In this document: piece after piece, positions 22,529 through 32,707 of the stretch
How the letters are laid out: every line of letters begins with the position of its first letter
How positions within the stretch are numbered: the first letter of the stretch is position 1
DNA from: a virus
Virus record (IMG/VR): IMGVR_UViG_3300025086_000074
Coordinates: 1-41,132 of that record
Strand: one strand, 5' to 3'
DNA length: 41,132 bases
Program-made: the position numbers and the translations under genes
The notes under the pieces: model-generated
The model's database searches: none
What the model was told of the DNA's origin: nothing
Seen by the model: the letters and a program-made list of their open reading frames with translations, nothing else

Positions 22529-24271
22529 TTATTGTACTTGTCCTAATTCCGTTTGTCCTTCAACTGTTAAAAAATATTGAGTATCAGGATCGTATCCATA
22601 AGCGTTAAATAACGATTGAGATATATTATTAGTATTTAAATCTGGATCATCATCAAAATCATCACTAGTTATACTTGTTGTTTTAGGCATCCCTGACAAA
22701 GCGTTTTGACTTGTTGTTTTATAACTATATATTTCATTGTCATTTAACCCATCAACTCCTCCATATTTAGACTTTAACTCTGCTCCTGTTAAATAATAAC
22801 GACCTTTTTTATTTGAATCTATTAGTTGTAATTTTTTAGCAACTGCACTTAAGTCTCCACCTTTTGTTAGTTCAGTAACCGAAGGTAAAACATTCTTTTG
22901 GTAGTCAGCAGCCCTCTGTCTGCTCCAACCTTCTGATTGTATTTGTTTTTTCGTGTATTCACCATTAGTGCCTTTTCCGGGTGTTCTTTCTCTTTCCTGT
23001 TCTAATTGTATTTTCTCTCCTTCTGGTCTGTAGTTTTGATACTCAGTTAACCAAGCTTGTGCTGCTATTTCTCTTTGACCATTGTTTATATAGTTTCTTA
23101 ACTTATCTAAATCCTCAGGTTCCCAGCCAGTACTCGGTGTAGGATCTGAAAAACCTGCAAATTCTCTAGGTTGTTCATCTACATTACCATCATTATCCGT
23201 ATCTAAAGTGTCATCAAAAGCCGTGTAACTATCTTGATCAGATATTAAATTTTTCAACCCGTCGTCGTTTACGCGGTTTAAAAACTGCCATGGTAAGTCT
23301 CCAAAAGGTTGATCTTTAACCCCTCCTTCATTTAAAGGTTTTTCCTGCATTTGTCTCCACCACTTACCCATTTTGTCATTGTCTAAATCTTGGTTAATTT
23401 GATTACTTAATTGTTTATTCCCTTCTTCTAGCTCAGCTAACGATGCGTATACTACACTGCTTGTTGTTGTCCAAGTTCTAGTAGCTCCGTCATAGTCTGT
23501 AATTTTCACTTTCTTAGTATCAGCTTCTAATAATGGTTTAATTTTTTTATTATACTTATCATAACTATGGGTTGATGTTAGATCATCTTTAGTTATCATA
23601 AAATGATTTAAATCTCTATTACTATGTTTATAAGCATCCACTCTAGCATTTAAATCTAGATCTTCCATTCCTTTTCCAGACATAACAACATGTCCTTTTT
23701 CATTTGTTACAATACTAAAATCGCTATATGTACCATTGCCAAAATTAGAAGCTTCATTATACATTCTCATACCATCTTCATCATACATATAATTATCATC
23801 ATATAAAAATACATTTTTACTTCCCTTGCTTTTAGCGTTTCTGTTACTTTTTAAAGATTTTTGATTATTAGAAACTAAAGTAGCGTTTGTAGCTATAACG
23901 TTTATGTTTGCCATAGCATTACTTTGAGCTAATAAATAAGCATCTTTATCTTTATCTGTGCCATTAGAGCCGTAGGCTTTAGTATAAAGAGCATTTAATT
24001 CTTTACCAGTATCTCTTGCCCATTTTCTATTAGCAGCATCCATTTGCCCGATTAAGGTTCCTTCAACCTCACTAGCTTTGGCCATAAATTGATTTTGAAC
24101 TGCTCTAGCTTCTTTATCTATTATTTTTTCTTCAGCTTTTTTAGCTGCATTTTTTTTACCTAAAGCGGTCATTGCCGCCGTTAAGTTTTGACTTAATGCT
24201 CCAATCATAGCAACCTGCATTTCTGGAGCTTTGCTTAATTGATAATTAGGTATATTAGGTTGTGTTGCCAT
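22529..24271 (-). CDS. Candidate internal virion / ejection protein (580 aa)
   Basis: I do not recognise the family. It is 580 residues and hydrophilic. The N-terminal quarter is Ala/Lys-rich and helical (repeated AAKKAEEK, AVQNQFMAKASEVEG). The middle is Asp/Asn/Tyr-rich and contains DTDNDGNVDE (near residues 353-362), which fits the spacing of an EF-hand/dockerin-type calcium loop. The C-terminus contains GYDPDTQYFLTVEGQTELGQVQ-like strands. No signal peptide or membrane span. It lies between a 215-residue helical protein and the giant protein, with 1 base before the latter, the position of internal core proteins in T7/P22-like phages. The virion call is from context. Confidence 0.6.
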   Translation of the reverse strand: MATQPNIPNYQLSKAPEMQVAMIGALSQNLTAAMTALGKKNAAKKAEEKIIDKEARAVQNQFMAKASEVEGTLIGQMDAANRKWARDTGKELNALYTKAYGSNGTDKDKDAYLLAQSNAMANINVIATNATLVSNNQKSLKSNRNAKSKGSKNVFLYDDNYMYDEDGMRMYNEASNFGNGTYSDFSIVTNEKGHVVMSGKGMEDLDLNARVDAYKHSNRDLNHFMITKDDLTSTHSYDKYNKKIKPLLEADTKKVKITDYDGATRTWTTTSSVVYASLAELEEGNKQLSNQINQDLDNDKMGKWWRQMQEKPLNEGGVKDQPFGDLPWQFLNRVNDDGLKNLISDQDSYTAFDDTLDTDNDGNVDEQPREFAGFSDPTPSTGWEPEDLDKLRNYINNGQREIAAQAWLTEYQNYRPEGEKIQLEQERERTPGKGTNGEYTKKQIQSEGWSRQRAADYQKNVLPSVTELTKGGDLSAVAKKLQLIDSNKKGRYYLTGAELKSKYGGVDGLNDNEIYSYKTTSQNALSGMPKTTSITSDDFDDDPDLNTNNISQSLFNAYGYDPDTQYFLTVEGQTELGQVQ

Positions 24272-24282
24272 ATTTTAACTTA

Positions 24283-24930
24283 TTATAATGTTCCAACGTA
24301 AGAAGCTCCCACACTTGTAGTACCACTAATTCCTGCCATCCAAGATGCACTAGCAGCGTCACTGTAAGCTTGCTGTTGGTTTCTTAAAAAATCTGCTTCT
24401 GCCTGTTGTCTATTTATATCAAATATTTCTCTATCTTCAGCAGCTTGCCAAGCTTGTTGTTCTGCTCCAATAGCATCTCGCTCAAGAGCCATTTTTTGTG
24501 CTTGAATTTCTTTTTCTCCTTCTGCTCTTAGTTTTTGATTAGCAACTTCTTGCTGTTCTATATTTGCTGATATTCCTTGCTTGCTTTTAGCAGCAGCTTG
24601 CGCTAACGCCGTAGCGCTTCCACCGGAGCCAGTAGCTAACATTCCTTCCATCATATTGGCTAAAGCAACATCTGTTTGCTGTTGTTGCATTTCAGCCGCT
24701 TGAGTAGCAACTCCTAAATTTGCATAACTATTAGACAATTGATCCTTCATGGCTCTAATATCACCAGCTGCATTGTAAATTTCTTGTCTATTAGCTATAA
24801 GATCCTCTACGTCTTGAGCTGCATCTATAACATCTTGTTCCATACCATCAGCTTTTCCCTGCTGAATCATGGCGTTAACTCCTCCTATTATTACCGGTGC
24901 TGCTACAGCAGCTATGATTCCCATTGACAT
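24283..24930 (-). CDS. Candidate internal virion protein with N-terminal hydrophobic segment (215 aa)
   Basis: A 215-residue protein: a hydrophobic N-terminus (MGIIAAVAAPVIIGGVNAMI, about residues 3-22), then a long Ala/Gln/Glu-rich helical region with strong coiled-coil character (about 60-185) and a small Gly/Ser/Thr-rich end (GTTSVGASYVGTL). The profile (one hydrophobic helix and a Gln/Ala-rich coiled coil) matches T7 gp14-like and P22 ejection-type proteins, which enter the host envelope. Order in the operon (after the cupin, before two larger internal proteins) fits a three-protein ejectosome. Sequence homology is not claimed. Confidence 0.62.
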   Translation of the reverse strand: MSMGIIAAVAAPVIIGGVNAMIQQGKADGMEQDVIDAAQDVEDLIANRQEIYNAAGDIRAMKDQLSNSYANLGVATQAAEMQQQQTDVALANMMEGMLATGSGGSATALAQAAAKSKQGISANIEQQEVANQKLRAEGEKEIQAQKMALERDAIGAEQQAWQAAEDREIFDINRQQAEADFLRNQQQAYSDAASASWMAGISGTTSVGASYVGTL

Positions 24931-24931
24931 A

Positions 24932-25414
24932 TTATTCTAGTTTTAGTTTTTCATGATCGTAAGTAGTAGAAGTAACCTCGTTAACTATATCTTCTACATT
25001 AGTTTTTTCAGTTGGATGAACAGTATACCATTCCATATCTTCATGTATATACAAAAGTCTTTGTGTTCCAGGCTTTGTAATACCAAAATGAGGAGCAGTT
25101 ATTATATCTATACCTCCAGGTCCTAAAACAGTTGCTTTTCCAGTTAAAACAAAGTAAGGGTGAGTGATAAGGTGTATAGCACTCATTATTACTGAGTTTT
25201 TATTCATTGTTATTTTTCTTATATAAGTACCTTCTCCAAAAAAATGTTCTAATTTGTTACCATTGACACTATCAACTATATCATTTTCTGCATAAGACTC
25301 TCGTACAGTTCCTCCGTTTTCTATTATAAGTTTAGATAGTTCAGTCATTTTGTCTCTAAATTCCAAACTATCAAGCTCACTCATTTTAACCATGAGCTCG
25401 TTTATTTCTTTCAT
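24932..25414 (-). CDS. Cupin-like protein in the tail/internal gene block (160 aa)
   Basis: A 160-residue protein: a helical N-terminus (1-40) and a beta-rich core with MSAIHLITHPYFVLTGKATVL, GIDIITAPHFGIT, RLLYIHEDMEWYTVHPT. The order of strands, glycine turns and histidines (IHLITHP, YIHEDMEWYTVH) fits a single-domain cupin (jelly-roll) barrel with possible metal ligands. Related cupin-like proteins recur in structural operons of marine short-tailed phages, where their role is unclear; an enzyme or a small tail/capsid jelly roll are both possible. It lies 7 bases after the 563-residue tail gene and 1 base before the next gene. Confidence 0.65.
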   Translation of the reverse strand: MKEINELMVKMSELDSLEFRDKMTELSKLIIENGGTVRESYAENDIVDSVNGNKLEHFFGEGTYIRKITMNKNSVIMSAIHLITHPYFVLTGKATVLGPGGIDIITAPHFGITKPGTQRLLYIHEDMEWYTVHPTEKTNVEDIVNEVTSTTYDHEKLKLE

Positions 25415-25421
25415 ATTTAAT

Positions 25422-27113
25422 TTAAGATGATTGATTGAATTTTGTACCCACAGCCCATAATTCTTTAGAACCTTGTGGATCGGTTGTTTGATCAGTTGAT
25501 AAAACGACGTCTAAGTAATAACCTTTTAAACCTGAAAGAGTTGCAGATGGTAATACTTGGCCATTAAAAAACAGTGTGGTATTTTTTATAGGTGCGACAT
25601 ATAAGTTTTCTTTTCTATCAAAACCACATCTAGCAGGGTATCCATCATAATCAGTATATAATCCTTCATTGTAACTATATATTATTCCAGATACATCAGA
25701 TGAAATTTGATTTGGAAAGTCATCTACTCTTGTTGAGGACGATATAATTCTATCAACCTGCCATCCATTATCTCCTTCATAGTTTATGGTTGTAAAAACT
25801 TTTTTCATAGATGGTTGGACATTTACTACAAATTCTATAATTGATGGAGCTTTTTGTCCGTAAAAAACTCCAAAATTGTTATTACCTGCGTTTTCAGAAT
25901 AGTGCTCATATAATTTATTATTTTGAGTGCTATAATATTTTCCTTTTAAACTAAATGCAAAAGAAGGTTTATAACTGTAAAAACTAACCCAACCATTAAC
26001 ACCTTCATCAAAAGAAAGTGTGGAGTAATTAATTTCGTTATCAACGTATGAAGGATCTGCTTGAATAGATACAGTGTAGTATTTGTTAAAATTATCCCAA
26101 CTTCCAGTTATTCTACTTTTACAATCAAAAGAAAATACTCCTTTTGTTAAAGGTGTAAATGGTTTGTCTACTGTTATTTCATAGGTTTCAGGAGTAGTTC
26201 CTTGAGGTACAACTTTTGTTACTATTGCTCCTGTTGCCTGAATTTCTCCATTAGTAGTAAGATTAAATACTTTACTTCCTACAAATACGTTACAAGCGTC
26301 TATATCTTCTATAATAAATTCATAAATAGGGAATTCGTATAATTCAGCACTTTTAAATTGAATGTTTTTTGTGAAATAATTAGAATTTATTGCAGTTAAA
26401 TTGTCTCTAAAAAAATCTTTCATACCGTACTTTGAGACCTCAGTTAAACCATCTCTTGATAATCTCATTACAGTACCTCTGTTTGGGTCTACAAAATATT
26501 TTCTAAAACCAAATTGTGCAAATGACTCTGGATTTTTTCCAATACCGTATCTACCTAAATAAGGTACAAATTCACCAACAACTCTATTAGCAGTTGTTAC
26601 AGTACCTCCACCCTCTGCTGAATATATAGCGTCTTTGTCTATTAAAGCTTTATTAATTTTATTTTCTTGAAAAACAAGTAAATTATTATCTTCTGCAAAA
26701 AGTTTTTGAATACTACCAAAAGATGGATCAGCACTTCTAGTTATTTCCTCATTTGTAGAAAAAACATTAGTCCTGTTTATATCTGTTCTAGAATTATAAA
26801 CACCTGAATATATAAGCGAAGCTGATCTAACATCTTGAACAGGGTTTTCTTCATTTGCGTATGCTCTAGGACCTTGAGAAACCATAGAATTATTAAAACC
26901 TCCTTTTATTCTAGATTCTTCTAAGTACCAATTACCAACAGCTGGTGGTGTAGTAGTTTTAGCACCCTCGCACGGAAATACAGGATAACCATATGGATTC
27001 CATTCTATGCCAGGCCAAACAGGTGTTGATTGTGTTGGCACGGATGTATCTGTTTTTTCTATTTTTTTAATCCAAAAAGAATTAAAATATTTTACCTCTA
27101 CTATAGCACTCAT
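25422..27113 (-). CDS. Tail nozzle/muzzle partner protein (563 aa)
   Basis: A 563-residue, beta-rich protein lacking signal or membrane segments. Blocks such as YLEESRIKGGFNNS (63-76), ANEENPVQDVRSASLIYSG and FRKYFVDPNRGTVMRLS resemble tail hub/nozzle proteins I associate with crAss-like phages, where a propeller-like nozzle of the P22 gp10/T7 gp12 type is completed by a second 'muzzle' protein. A segment LIYSGVYNSRTDIN...F and repeated short strand-turn units support a propeller or beta-barrel fold. It directly follows the 1461-residue nozzle gene (27 bases). Role assignment relies on gene order as well as sequence. Confidence 0.6.
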   Translation of the reverse strand: MSAIVEVKYFNSFWIKKIEKTDTSVPTQSTPVWPGIEWNPYGYPVFPCEGAKTTTPPAVGNWYLEESRIKGGFNNSMVSQGPRAYANEENPVQDVRSASLIYSGVYNSRTDINRTNVFSTNEEITRSADPSFGSIQKLFAEDNNLLVFQENKINKALIDKDAIYSAEGGGTVTTANRVVGEFVPYLGRYGIGKNPESFAQFGFRKYFVDPNRGTVMRLSRDGLTEVSKYGMKDFFRDNLTAINSNYFTKNIQFKSAELYEFPIYEFIIEDIDACNVFVGSKVFNLTTNGEIQATGAIVTKVVPQGTTPETYEITVDKPFTPLTKGVFSFDCKSRITGSWDNFNKYYTVSIQADPSYVDNEINYSTLSFDEGVNGWVSFYSYKPSFAFSLKGKYYSTQNNKLYEHYSENAGNNNFGVFYGQKAPSIIEFVVNVQPSMKKVFTTINYEGDNGWQVDRIISSSTRVDDFPNQISSDVSGIIYSYNEGLYTDYDGYPARCGFDRKENLYVAPIKNTTLFFNGQVLPSATLSGLKGYYLDVVLSTDQTTDPQGSKELWAVGTKFNQSS

Positions 27114-27140
27114 ATTATAATTACTTGTTTTATATATTAT

Positions 27141-30100
27141 TTATTGAAATCTAACAAATATTTCATGATAACCTACCGCTGGACTTAAAGGTACTAATCC
27201 AGAACCACATCTGTCTTTTACTTTAAATGTTAATTTAAAAGTAATATAATTAACAAAGTGTGAAGTTTGAAGTGGATTATCAATACCATCGGTGTTATAT
27301 GGATCGTCAACTTGATAAAAAAATCCACCAGCGCCACCACCTTGTGTGCCCGAAGTAAGATCATTTCCAAATAATCCCGCGCCACATCCAAGTCTCATTT
27401 CACCATCATTACCTCCTGAGCCGTTTAGACCGGCGCACCAAGTATTAAGACCGGTGCATGTTGCGGCAATAGGACCATAAACTCCTGTTCTACCAATTGT
27501 ACTATAGGTAAATGTTCTTACGTAGTCACGATTTTTAATTATTTGATAGGGAGAATAGGTAGTTGTGTTTCCTTGATCAACTGCAATATAGGCAGAGGTA
27601 TCGGTGGTACTATTAGGGTATGGGTTCCAGCCGGAAGGCCAATACCCAAACTGGTTTTGACTTATATTTTCACCATCCACACAAATTGCAGATTCAAGAT
27701 ACCACTGTAATTCTTGTTTATTAAGATCATTATCACCTGATCCATTTGTCGCTGAAAACACATCGTTGCCATTAAGGTAGAAATCAAATCCATTAGAATC
27801 ATAAGGATAAGGAATAACAGTTGGAACATTATTATTTATATAATCAGAACCTTGATTTCCCCATTTACTGACTATTAAAGGATTACTTTCGGTGTTGGTA
27901 TAGTTACCCCCGTAAATAGGTCTAACATTATTTATACCATCAGCAAACGTTTTATAGAAAGTATTACCTTGACTTTCTATTGAAACAGTAAAACTAAACT
28001 GAGTTAAATTATCATCTTGTAAAACAACATATCCCGCAGGTGTAGATTCAGTTGATATATTATACTGTCCATTACCTAAATCGTTAATTTTAAACTCTGC
28101 ATCTCTAGGGTTGTTATTTCCGTCTGTTACACTTATTATATTTGCTACTGCTCCTGGATCAATAAAAGTATTATTCGTTGCATCTATAAGTGAAAAATTA
28201 TTAGTAATAACTTGTGGATTTAATTGACTTTCATCCCACTCATTAGTGTCAATTGTTGTTATGGCAAATGGTGTTGCAGTTAGGTCAGTACCTGAACCTT
28301 CTTGAATAGCTGAATTTAAAGAACTTATTAAACCACTGGTAGATGTTTCATAATATATATCTAAAGCAGACTCGAAAGGCTTTGTTTCAGCTACGGCTAA
28401 TTGTAATCTAAAGTCATCTTCTTCTGCTACTCCAATTTGAGATGAAGTGTTTAATATTCCAATTAAAGGATTGTTATTTGAATTATAAATTATACCTGGA
28501 GGATTAAAAGTTATGGTGTCACCAATATTAACTGTTATACTTTTGTTTAATGTTACCTCAGGACTACCGCCTGCATTAACATAACTGCTAGTAACATAAA
28601 TTCCATCACTTAGTGAAACTAGATTAGTTCCTGTACTACTTGTAACTGTTATAGCCATTCCATTTACTATCTCATCTGCGGGTTGAGAAGAGAAACTACC
28701 CATCATCTCCACACGCGTCGTTGATGGCACATTGGTAATTTCTCTAGATAGCCTATTTAAAGTAAAACCTAGATCAGTTAATTCACCTAATGTCTTAACT
28801 TTTTCAATTGACGTATCTGGATAAAATTGAGTACTTACCCATTTATCTTCATAGTTGTTTGCTACTCTTAATGATAATTCCACGTTAGAGTTAAAACTGC
28901 TTTGCGTTGGTCCAACTTCTTGTAAATTTCTAGGAACTTTATTAATATTATCTGAAAATAAACTTATAGTGGCCTCTGTTGTACTTGCTATTCCCACTGT
29001 ATTAATAGCCCCATTTACAATTCCGGGCAAATATACATTGTAATAATCTTGTTCTTGTTGTTTAACAACTATTTTATAACTATACCAACCAGTTAAATTA
29101 GGAGATTGAGCTGGTTGGTATATAAAAGTAGCTGGAGTAGATCCGCCATCAATTTCAATTAAATCTCCTGCTTCATATCCAGTTCCTGGATTACTTATTG
29201 TTAGTGATGTTATATAACTAAGCCCAAATGATTTAAAAGTAACATAATCAACTTCTAAACCTGTTCCTGTTCCACCCGTAGTGGTTGCGGTTGTAGGATT
29301 TCCTGCTGTAGCAGCACTATAACCAGCACCTCCAAATAGATTAGAAAAGCCACCAGGATTTATACCTATAAACAAACCTGGATAACCATTAACACCTATA
29401 TTTTCTGGTACGTTTTGATTAAACCTAACACTAAGCGTGTCACCTGGCCAAGTTCTTGAAGGTACTGTTGGTATACTGTCTGTTATTAAATTTTGTCTTG
29501 ACCATCCAGAGGGTTTGTAAGGATGATATATAGTAGAACCCGTAAAAGTTCCTAGACCAGCCAAATCAATTGACGATTTATCTAAAGATGATAATATTAC
29601 ATCTGATTGTCTTCCATACCTATCTGTTAATATAATACCAACTTGATAGTTTCTATTTTGCTTTAAAGTATGATTTTGATATTCTTTTTTTAAATCACTT
29701 ATTTCTGTAGGAAACTTAGGTGCTGCGTTAACTTGATAATTTAAAAAAGGTAAACTAGAATGACCATCTATATAATTGCCATACATAACTCTATTTCCAA
29801 CTATCTCTTGAGTTAAAGCTCTTAATGGAACTTTATCACTAACTCTAGTTAGTTCTGATTCAGGTAATACTTTTATAGGTTTTCTTGATTGGTAATCATA
29901 TGTTAAAACGGAAGAATCTAAATTTACAAACTTATCTTTAGTTATAACATCAGCAACTTTTAATACAGTTTCATCATCATTTTTATATATTATTTCAATA
30001 GCTTCAACATGCATTTGATTTCTTAAATTACTAAATAAAGATGGAGTATTATCTAAGAATTCAGGGCATGGTATTAATAACTCTACATCCGTGACAGAGT

Positions 30101-31526
30101 TTTCAAAAAAATCTATTTCTGTACTTTCAAAAGCAGTTTGAGTGTCAGTTACATTTTCACTTGTAGTTGAAAGGTTAGTAGTTATTTGTCTATCTTCGGA
30201 AAGAAAATAACCATTTTGTTTGGGAATAAAACAAGCTTGAGTGAATGGTGATATTATTGAGTATTCATTATCATCAAACTTAAATCTATACGCAAATCTT
30301 ACAAATTTATCTTTTAAATATTGACAATCTCCAGGCCAATTTTCTTCGTAATCAGGGTTAAAACCAACTTCCATTTGGGTTACATCAGGAATTTGTGTTG
30401 GCGTTAAATTAGGCCATTTTACTTTAAACCTCTGAAAAGATGGAGAGGCATCTACTTGAGAAATATAAGTTCCAGGAGGTGTTGGTACTGAGCCGTTAAA
30501 TTTTACTAAAGCACCAGTATAATCTACTTCTAGCAGGTCAGGTCCTGAAATTGTACCCTGACTTACATTAATTTCAAACTCGTCTGCTAAACCACTACCA
30601 TCCGGTATGATAGTTACGCTTGGTATTAGGGGGAAGCTTAAATCAAAAACAGAACTTATAGGGAGTTTTTCTGAACACTTATCTCTCATTGTAGTATTGC
30701 TTTCAACCGTTAAGGTCAATGTGGCATTTCCTATTTTTCCCGCAATAGTTACTATGTCTCCATCTTGATAACCTACGCCTTGATCTATTATTTCAATTGC
30801 TTGTAATTTACCTGGCAGAGCTGATGCAGCTGTAATTTTAACTAAAAGCCCATTACCACTACCTCCTTCCGCAACAAAAAAATTATCAATTAAATTGCTA
30901 TAATCACCCTGAGTACCTTGATTTATTTGATAATCTACAATATAATCCTTTATTAAACGTATACAGTCGTGAGGATAATATTTTATAACACTTATTTGGT
31001 CGTCATTGGTATAATAATTAGGATTATTAGAATTTGAAGGATTAGCTTTATTTGTATTAATTTTTCTAGGTTGATTTCTATTGTCAGTAAAAAATAATAA
31101 ATCTTCTAATACATTTACTCCAGAAATAGGATGTGTTATAGAGAAATTTAAAAATGATCCTTCTACTAATTTAGTATTTGCACCTGAAACTATATTTCTT
31201 CTCCATATTTCACAGATAGCAGTACTAGGTGGGCGATTACTTAATTTATCAAAAGAAGTATCTATAAAATTAGTAAAAAACAAATATACATAATTGTTTT
31301 CATCATCAACACAGTAACCAATAATTTCAACATTACATTCATTAGTAAAACCAAAATCAGCTATTTCAGAATTTCCTAAAACAGTTTTTAATGTACCAAC
31401 GTCTGAACCCTCATTTTGACTAACAGCTATATTAAAAGCACTTCTATACTCACCAGCTGGAATCAACCTGCTATCTAAGTCTTGATTCATTTTAGACTTG
31501 ATAAAACTATTTTTACTTTCCGCCAT
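27141..31526 (-). CDS. P22 gp10-like tail stabilisation / nozzle protein, enlarged (1461 aa)
   Basis: A 1461-residue protein. The first 170 residues carry the tail-stabilisation (nozzle) signature: KSKMNQDLDSRLIPAGEYR, NIAVSQNEGSDVGTL, VLGN and later LFFTDNRNQPRKIN, typical of P22 gp10/T7 gp12-type proteins with a beta-propeller. Two inserted modules share a GxGYxxGDxxxI phrase (near residues 249 and 780). The C-terminal 500 residues are Ser/Thr/Asn/Gly-rich beta structure with a Gly- and Cys-containing patch near the end. The excess length over gp10 (about 470 residues) suggests fused receptor-facing domains. It ends 27 bases before the next tail gene and starts two bases after the stop of the adaptor gene. 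Confidence 0.75.
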   Translation of the reverse strand: MAESKNSFIKSKMNQDLDSRLIPAGEYRSAFNIAVSQNEGSDVGTLKTVLGNSEIADFGFTNECNVEIIGYCVDDENNYVYLFFTNFIDTSFDKLSNRPPSTAICEIWRRNIVSGANTKLVEGSFLNFSITHPISGVNVLEDLLFFTDNRNQPRKINTNKANPSNSNNPNYYTNDDQISVIKYYPHDCIRLIKDYIVDYQINQGTQGDYSNLIDNFFVAEGGSGNGLLVKITAASALPGKLQAIEIIDQGVGYQDGDIVTIAGKIGNATLTLTVESNTTMRDKCSEKLPISSVFDLSFPLIPSVTIIPDGSGLADEFEINVSQGTISGPDLLEVDYTGALVKFNGSVPTPPGTYISQVDASPSFQRFKVKWPNLTPTQIPDVTQMEVGFNPDYEENWPGDCQYLKDKFVRFAYRFKFDDNEYSIISPFTQACFIPKQNGYFLSEDRQITTNLSTTSENVTDTQTAFESTEIDFFENSVTDVELLIPCPEFLDNTPSLFSNLRNQMHVEAIEIIYKNDDETVLKVADVITKDKFVNLDSSVLTYDYQSRKPIKVLPESELTRVSDKVPLRALTQEIVGNRVMYGNYIDGHSSLPFLNYQVNAAPKFPTEISDLKKEYQNHTLKQNRNYQVGIILTDRYGRQSDVILSSLDKSSIDLAGLGTFTGSTIYHPYKPSGWSRQNLITDSIPTVPSRTWPGDTLSVRFNQNVPENIGVNGYPGLFIGINPGGFSNLFGGAGYSAATAGNPTTATTTGGTGTGLEVDYVTFKSFGLSYITSLTISNPGTGYEAGDLIEIDGGSTPATFIYQPAQSPNLTGWYSYKIVVKQQEQDYYNVYLPGIVNGAINTVGIASTTEATISLFSDNINKVPRNLQEVGPTQSSFNSNVELSLRVANNYEDKWVSTQFYPDTSIEKVKTLGELTDLGFTLNRLSREITNVPSTTRVEMMGSFSSQPADEIVNGMAITVTSSTGTNLVSLSDGIYVTSSYVNAGGSPEVTLNKSITVNIGDTITFNPPGIIYNSNNNPLIGILNTSSQIGVAEEDDFRLQLAVAETKPFESALDIYYETSTSGLISSLNSAIQEGSGTDLTATPFAITTIDTNEWDESQLNPQVITNNFSLIDATNNTFIDPGAVANIISVTDGNNNPRDAEFKINDLGNGQYNISTESTPAGYVVLQDDNLTQFSFTVSIESQGNTFYKTFADGINNVRPIYGGNYTNTESNPLIVSKWGNQGSDYINNNVPTVIPYPYDSNGFDFYLNGNDVFSATNGSGDNDLNKQELQWYLESAICVDGENISQNQFGYWPSGWNPYPNSTTDTSAYIAVDQGNTTTYSPYQIIKNRDYVRTFTYSTIGRTGVYGPIAATCTGLNTWCAGLNGSGGNDGEMRLGCGAGLFGNDLTSGTQGGGAGGFFYQVDDPYNTDGIDNPLQTSHFVNYITFKLTFKVKDRCGSGLVPLSPAVGYHEIFVRFQ

Positions 31527-31528
31527 AA

Positions 31529-32704
31529 TTAATGTTTAATCCATTTAGACTTACCTCTCATTATTTGAGTAAATTCACCTAATTTAATGTTTTGTAATCT
31601 TATCTTAGCATTTCTCAAAGCAGAACTCCTGTCTTTTTTAAACCTTTGAACTATATATTCAGGAATTCCTCTACGAGTAGACAATATACTATAAGCGATA
31701 TGCATATACATAGCTTGTTCAGCCATTTTAGGAATTTTAGTATCAGCATCTGTTGCTAATCCATCTGATATATAAGATAAAGTTATTAACGCGTTTGTTA
31801 AACCACTACTAAATGATATTGTACCAGTTCTTTCATTTATCCCAAACCAACCGTTTTGTTGAGCAGTTTCTGGATTTAAACCATACATTCTTCCATACCA
31901 ATTTAAAGATGGATAATAACCCCAATAATCTCCATATGGATAATTTTGCCAATTAGTTGTCCAATTATTCTTTAAAGCGTTCCATCTTTCGGTTATAATA
32001 GCTTGAGAAGCTTCTATGTTTTCTCCAAAAGAATCTTGAGTAGGTATTCCTTTATCATCTTGAATTGGCAGTTCAGTTGGATAAGATGTTAAAGTAGTAG
32101 GGTAAATTATTCTTTCTACTCCACTCTCGTCCACCCAAGCAAGTTTCACATAGTTAACATAGTCCTGAGGTAATGGAACTGAAAGACTTGGTGGAATATT
32201 TAATTCCATTTCTTTAACACTTTTTAAAGTATCATAACTAAACTCTTGTAATCCTCTTTTAGCATGAAACAAAACATCAGTTCTTCTAACTCTAGGTATG
32301 ATATTATCAGGACCAACATACCCAACTAAAAAGTTATCTACAATGTCATTTAAACTTATATATTCATAGCTTCCATAATTGGTTCCTATAGTGGGCTCTG
32401 TTAATTGTATTATTAACTGATAATTTATAGTTGAAGGATCATCTAAGTCTGGAATAGTAATTTGAGAACCATTAGGACCAGAAACATAAGAGCTACTTTG
32501 AGGTAACTGTATAGGGGATATTCCAGCAAAAATTACAAATACATTATAATTTGATGTTGGTGCTATTTCTTTTCCGTTTATATCGTAAGCACTTACTAAT
32601 GGTGTATCAAAAGTAGAATTAAAAATAGACTGGGGTGCAGATCCTACAGTTACATATTGTTGACCAGAATAATATTCTGCATTAGTTTCGTTTAATAATC
32701 CCAT
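31529..32704 (-). CDS. Head-tail adaptor / ring protein with extra N-terminal domain (391 aa)
   Basis: A 391-residue protein. Residues about 115-391 (SLNDIVDNFLVGYVG, RRTDVLFHAKRGLQEFSYDTLKS, LPQDYVNYVKLAWVDESG, AEQAMYMHIAYSILS and a basic tail) look like the helical-bundle-plus-sandwich adaptor of short-tailed phages (T7 gp11/P22 gp4-like; 'ring' proteins in crAss-like phages). The first ~110 residues are a separate beta-rich domain (YYSGQQ, FNSTFDTPLVS). A Tyr/Trp-rich loop (NWQNYPYGDYWGYYPSLNWYGR) in the middle is unusual. It sits between the other adaptor and the nozzle, with 2-3-base gaps. The adaptor role is inferred from fold features and order. Confidence 0.65.
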   Translation of the reverse strand: MGLLNETNAEYYSGQQYVTVGSAPQSIFNSTFDTPLVSAYDINGKEIAPTSNYNVFVIFAGISPIQLPQSSSYVSGPNGSQITIPDLDDPSTINYQLIIQLTEPTIGTNYGSYEYISLNDIVDNFLVGYVGPDNIIPRVRRTDVLFHAKRGLQEFSYDTLKSVKEMELNIPPSLSVPLPQDYVNYVKLAWVDESGVERIIYPTTLTSYPTELPIQDDKGIPTQDSFGENIEASQAIITERWNALKNNWTTNWQNYPYGDYWGYYPSLNWYGRMYGLNPETAQQNGWFGINERTGTISFSSGLTNALITLSYISDGLATDADTKIPKMAEQAMYMHIAYSILSTRRGIPEYIVQRFKKDRSSALRNAKIRLQNIKLGEFTQIMRGKSKWIKH

Positions 32705-32707
32705 ATT

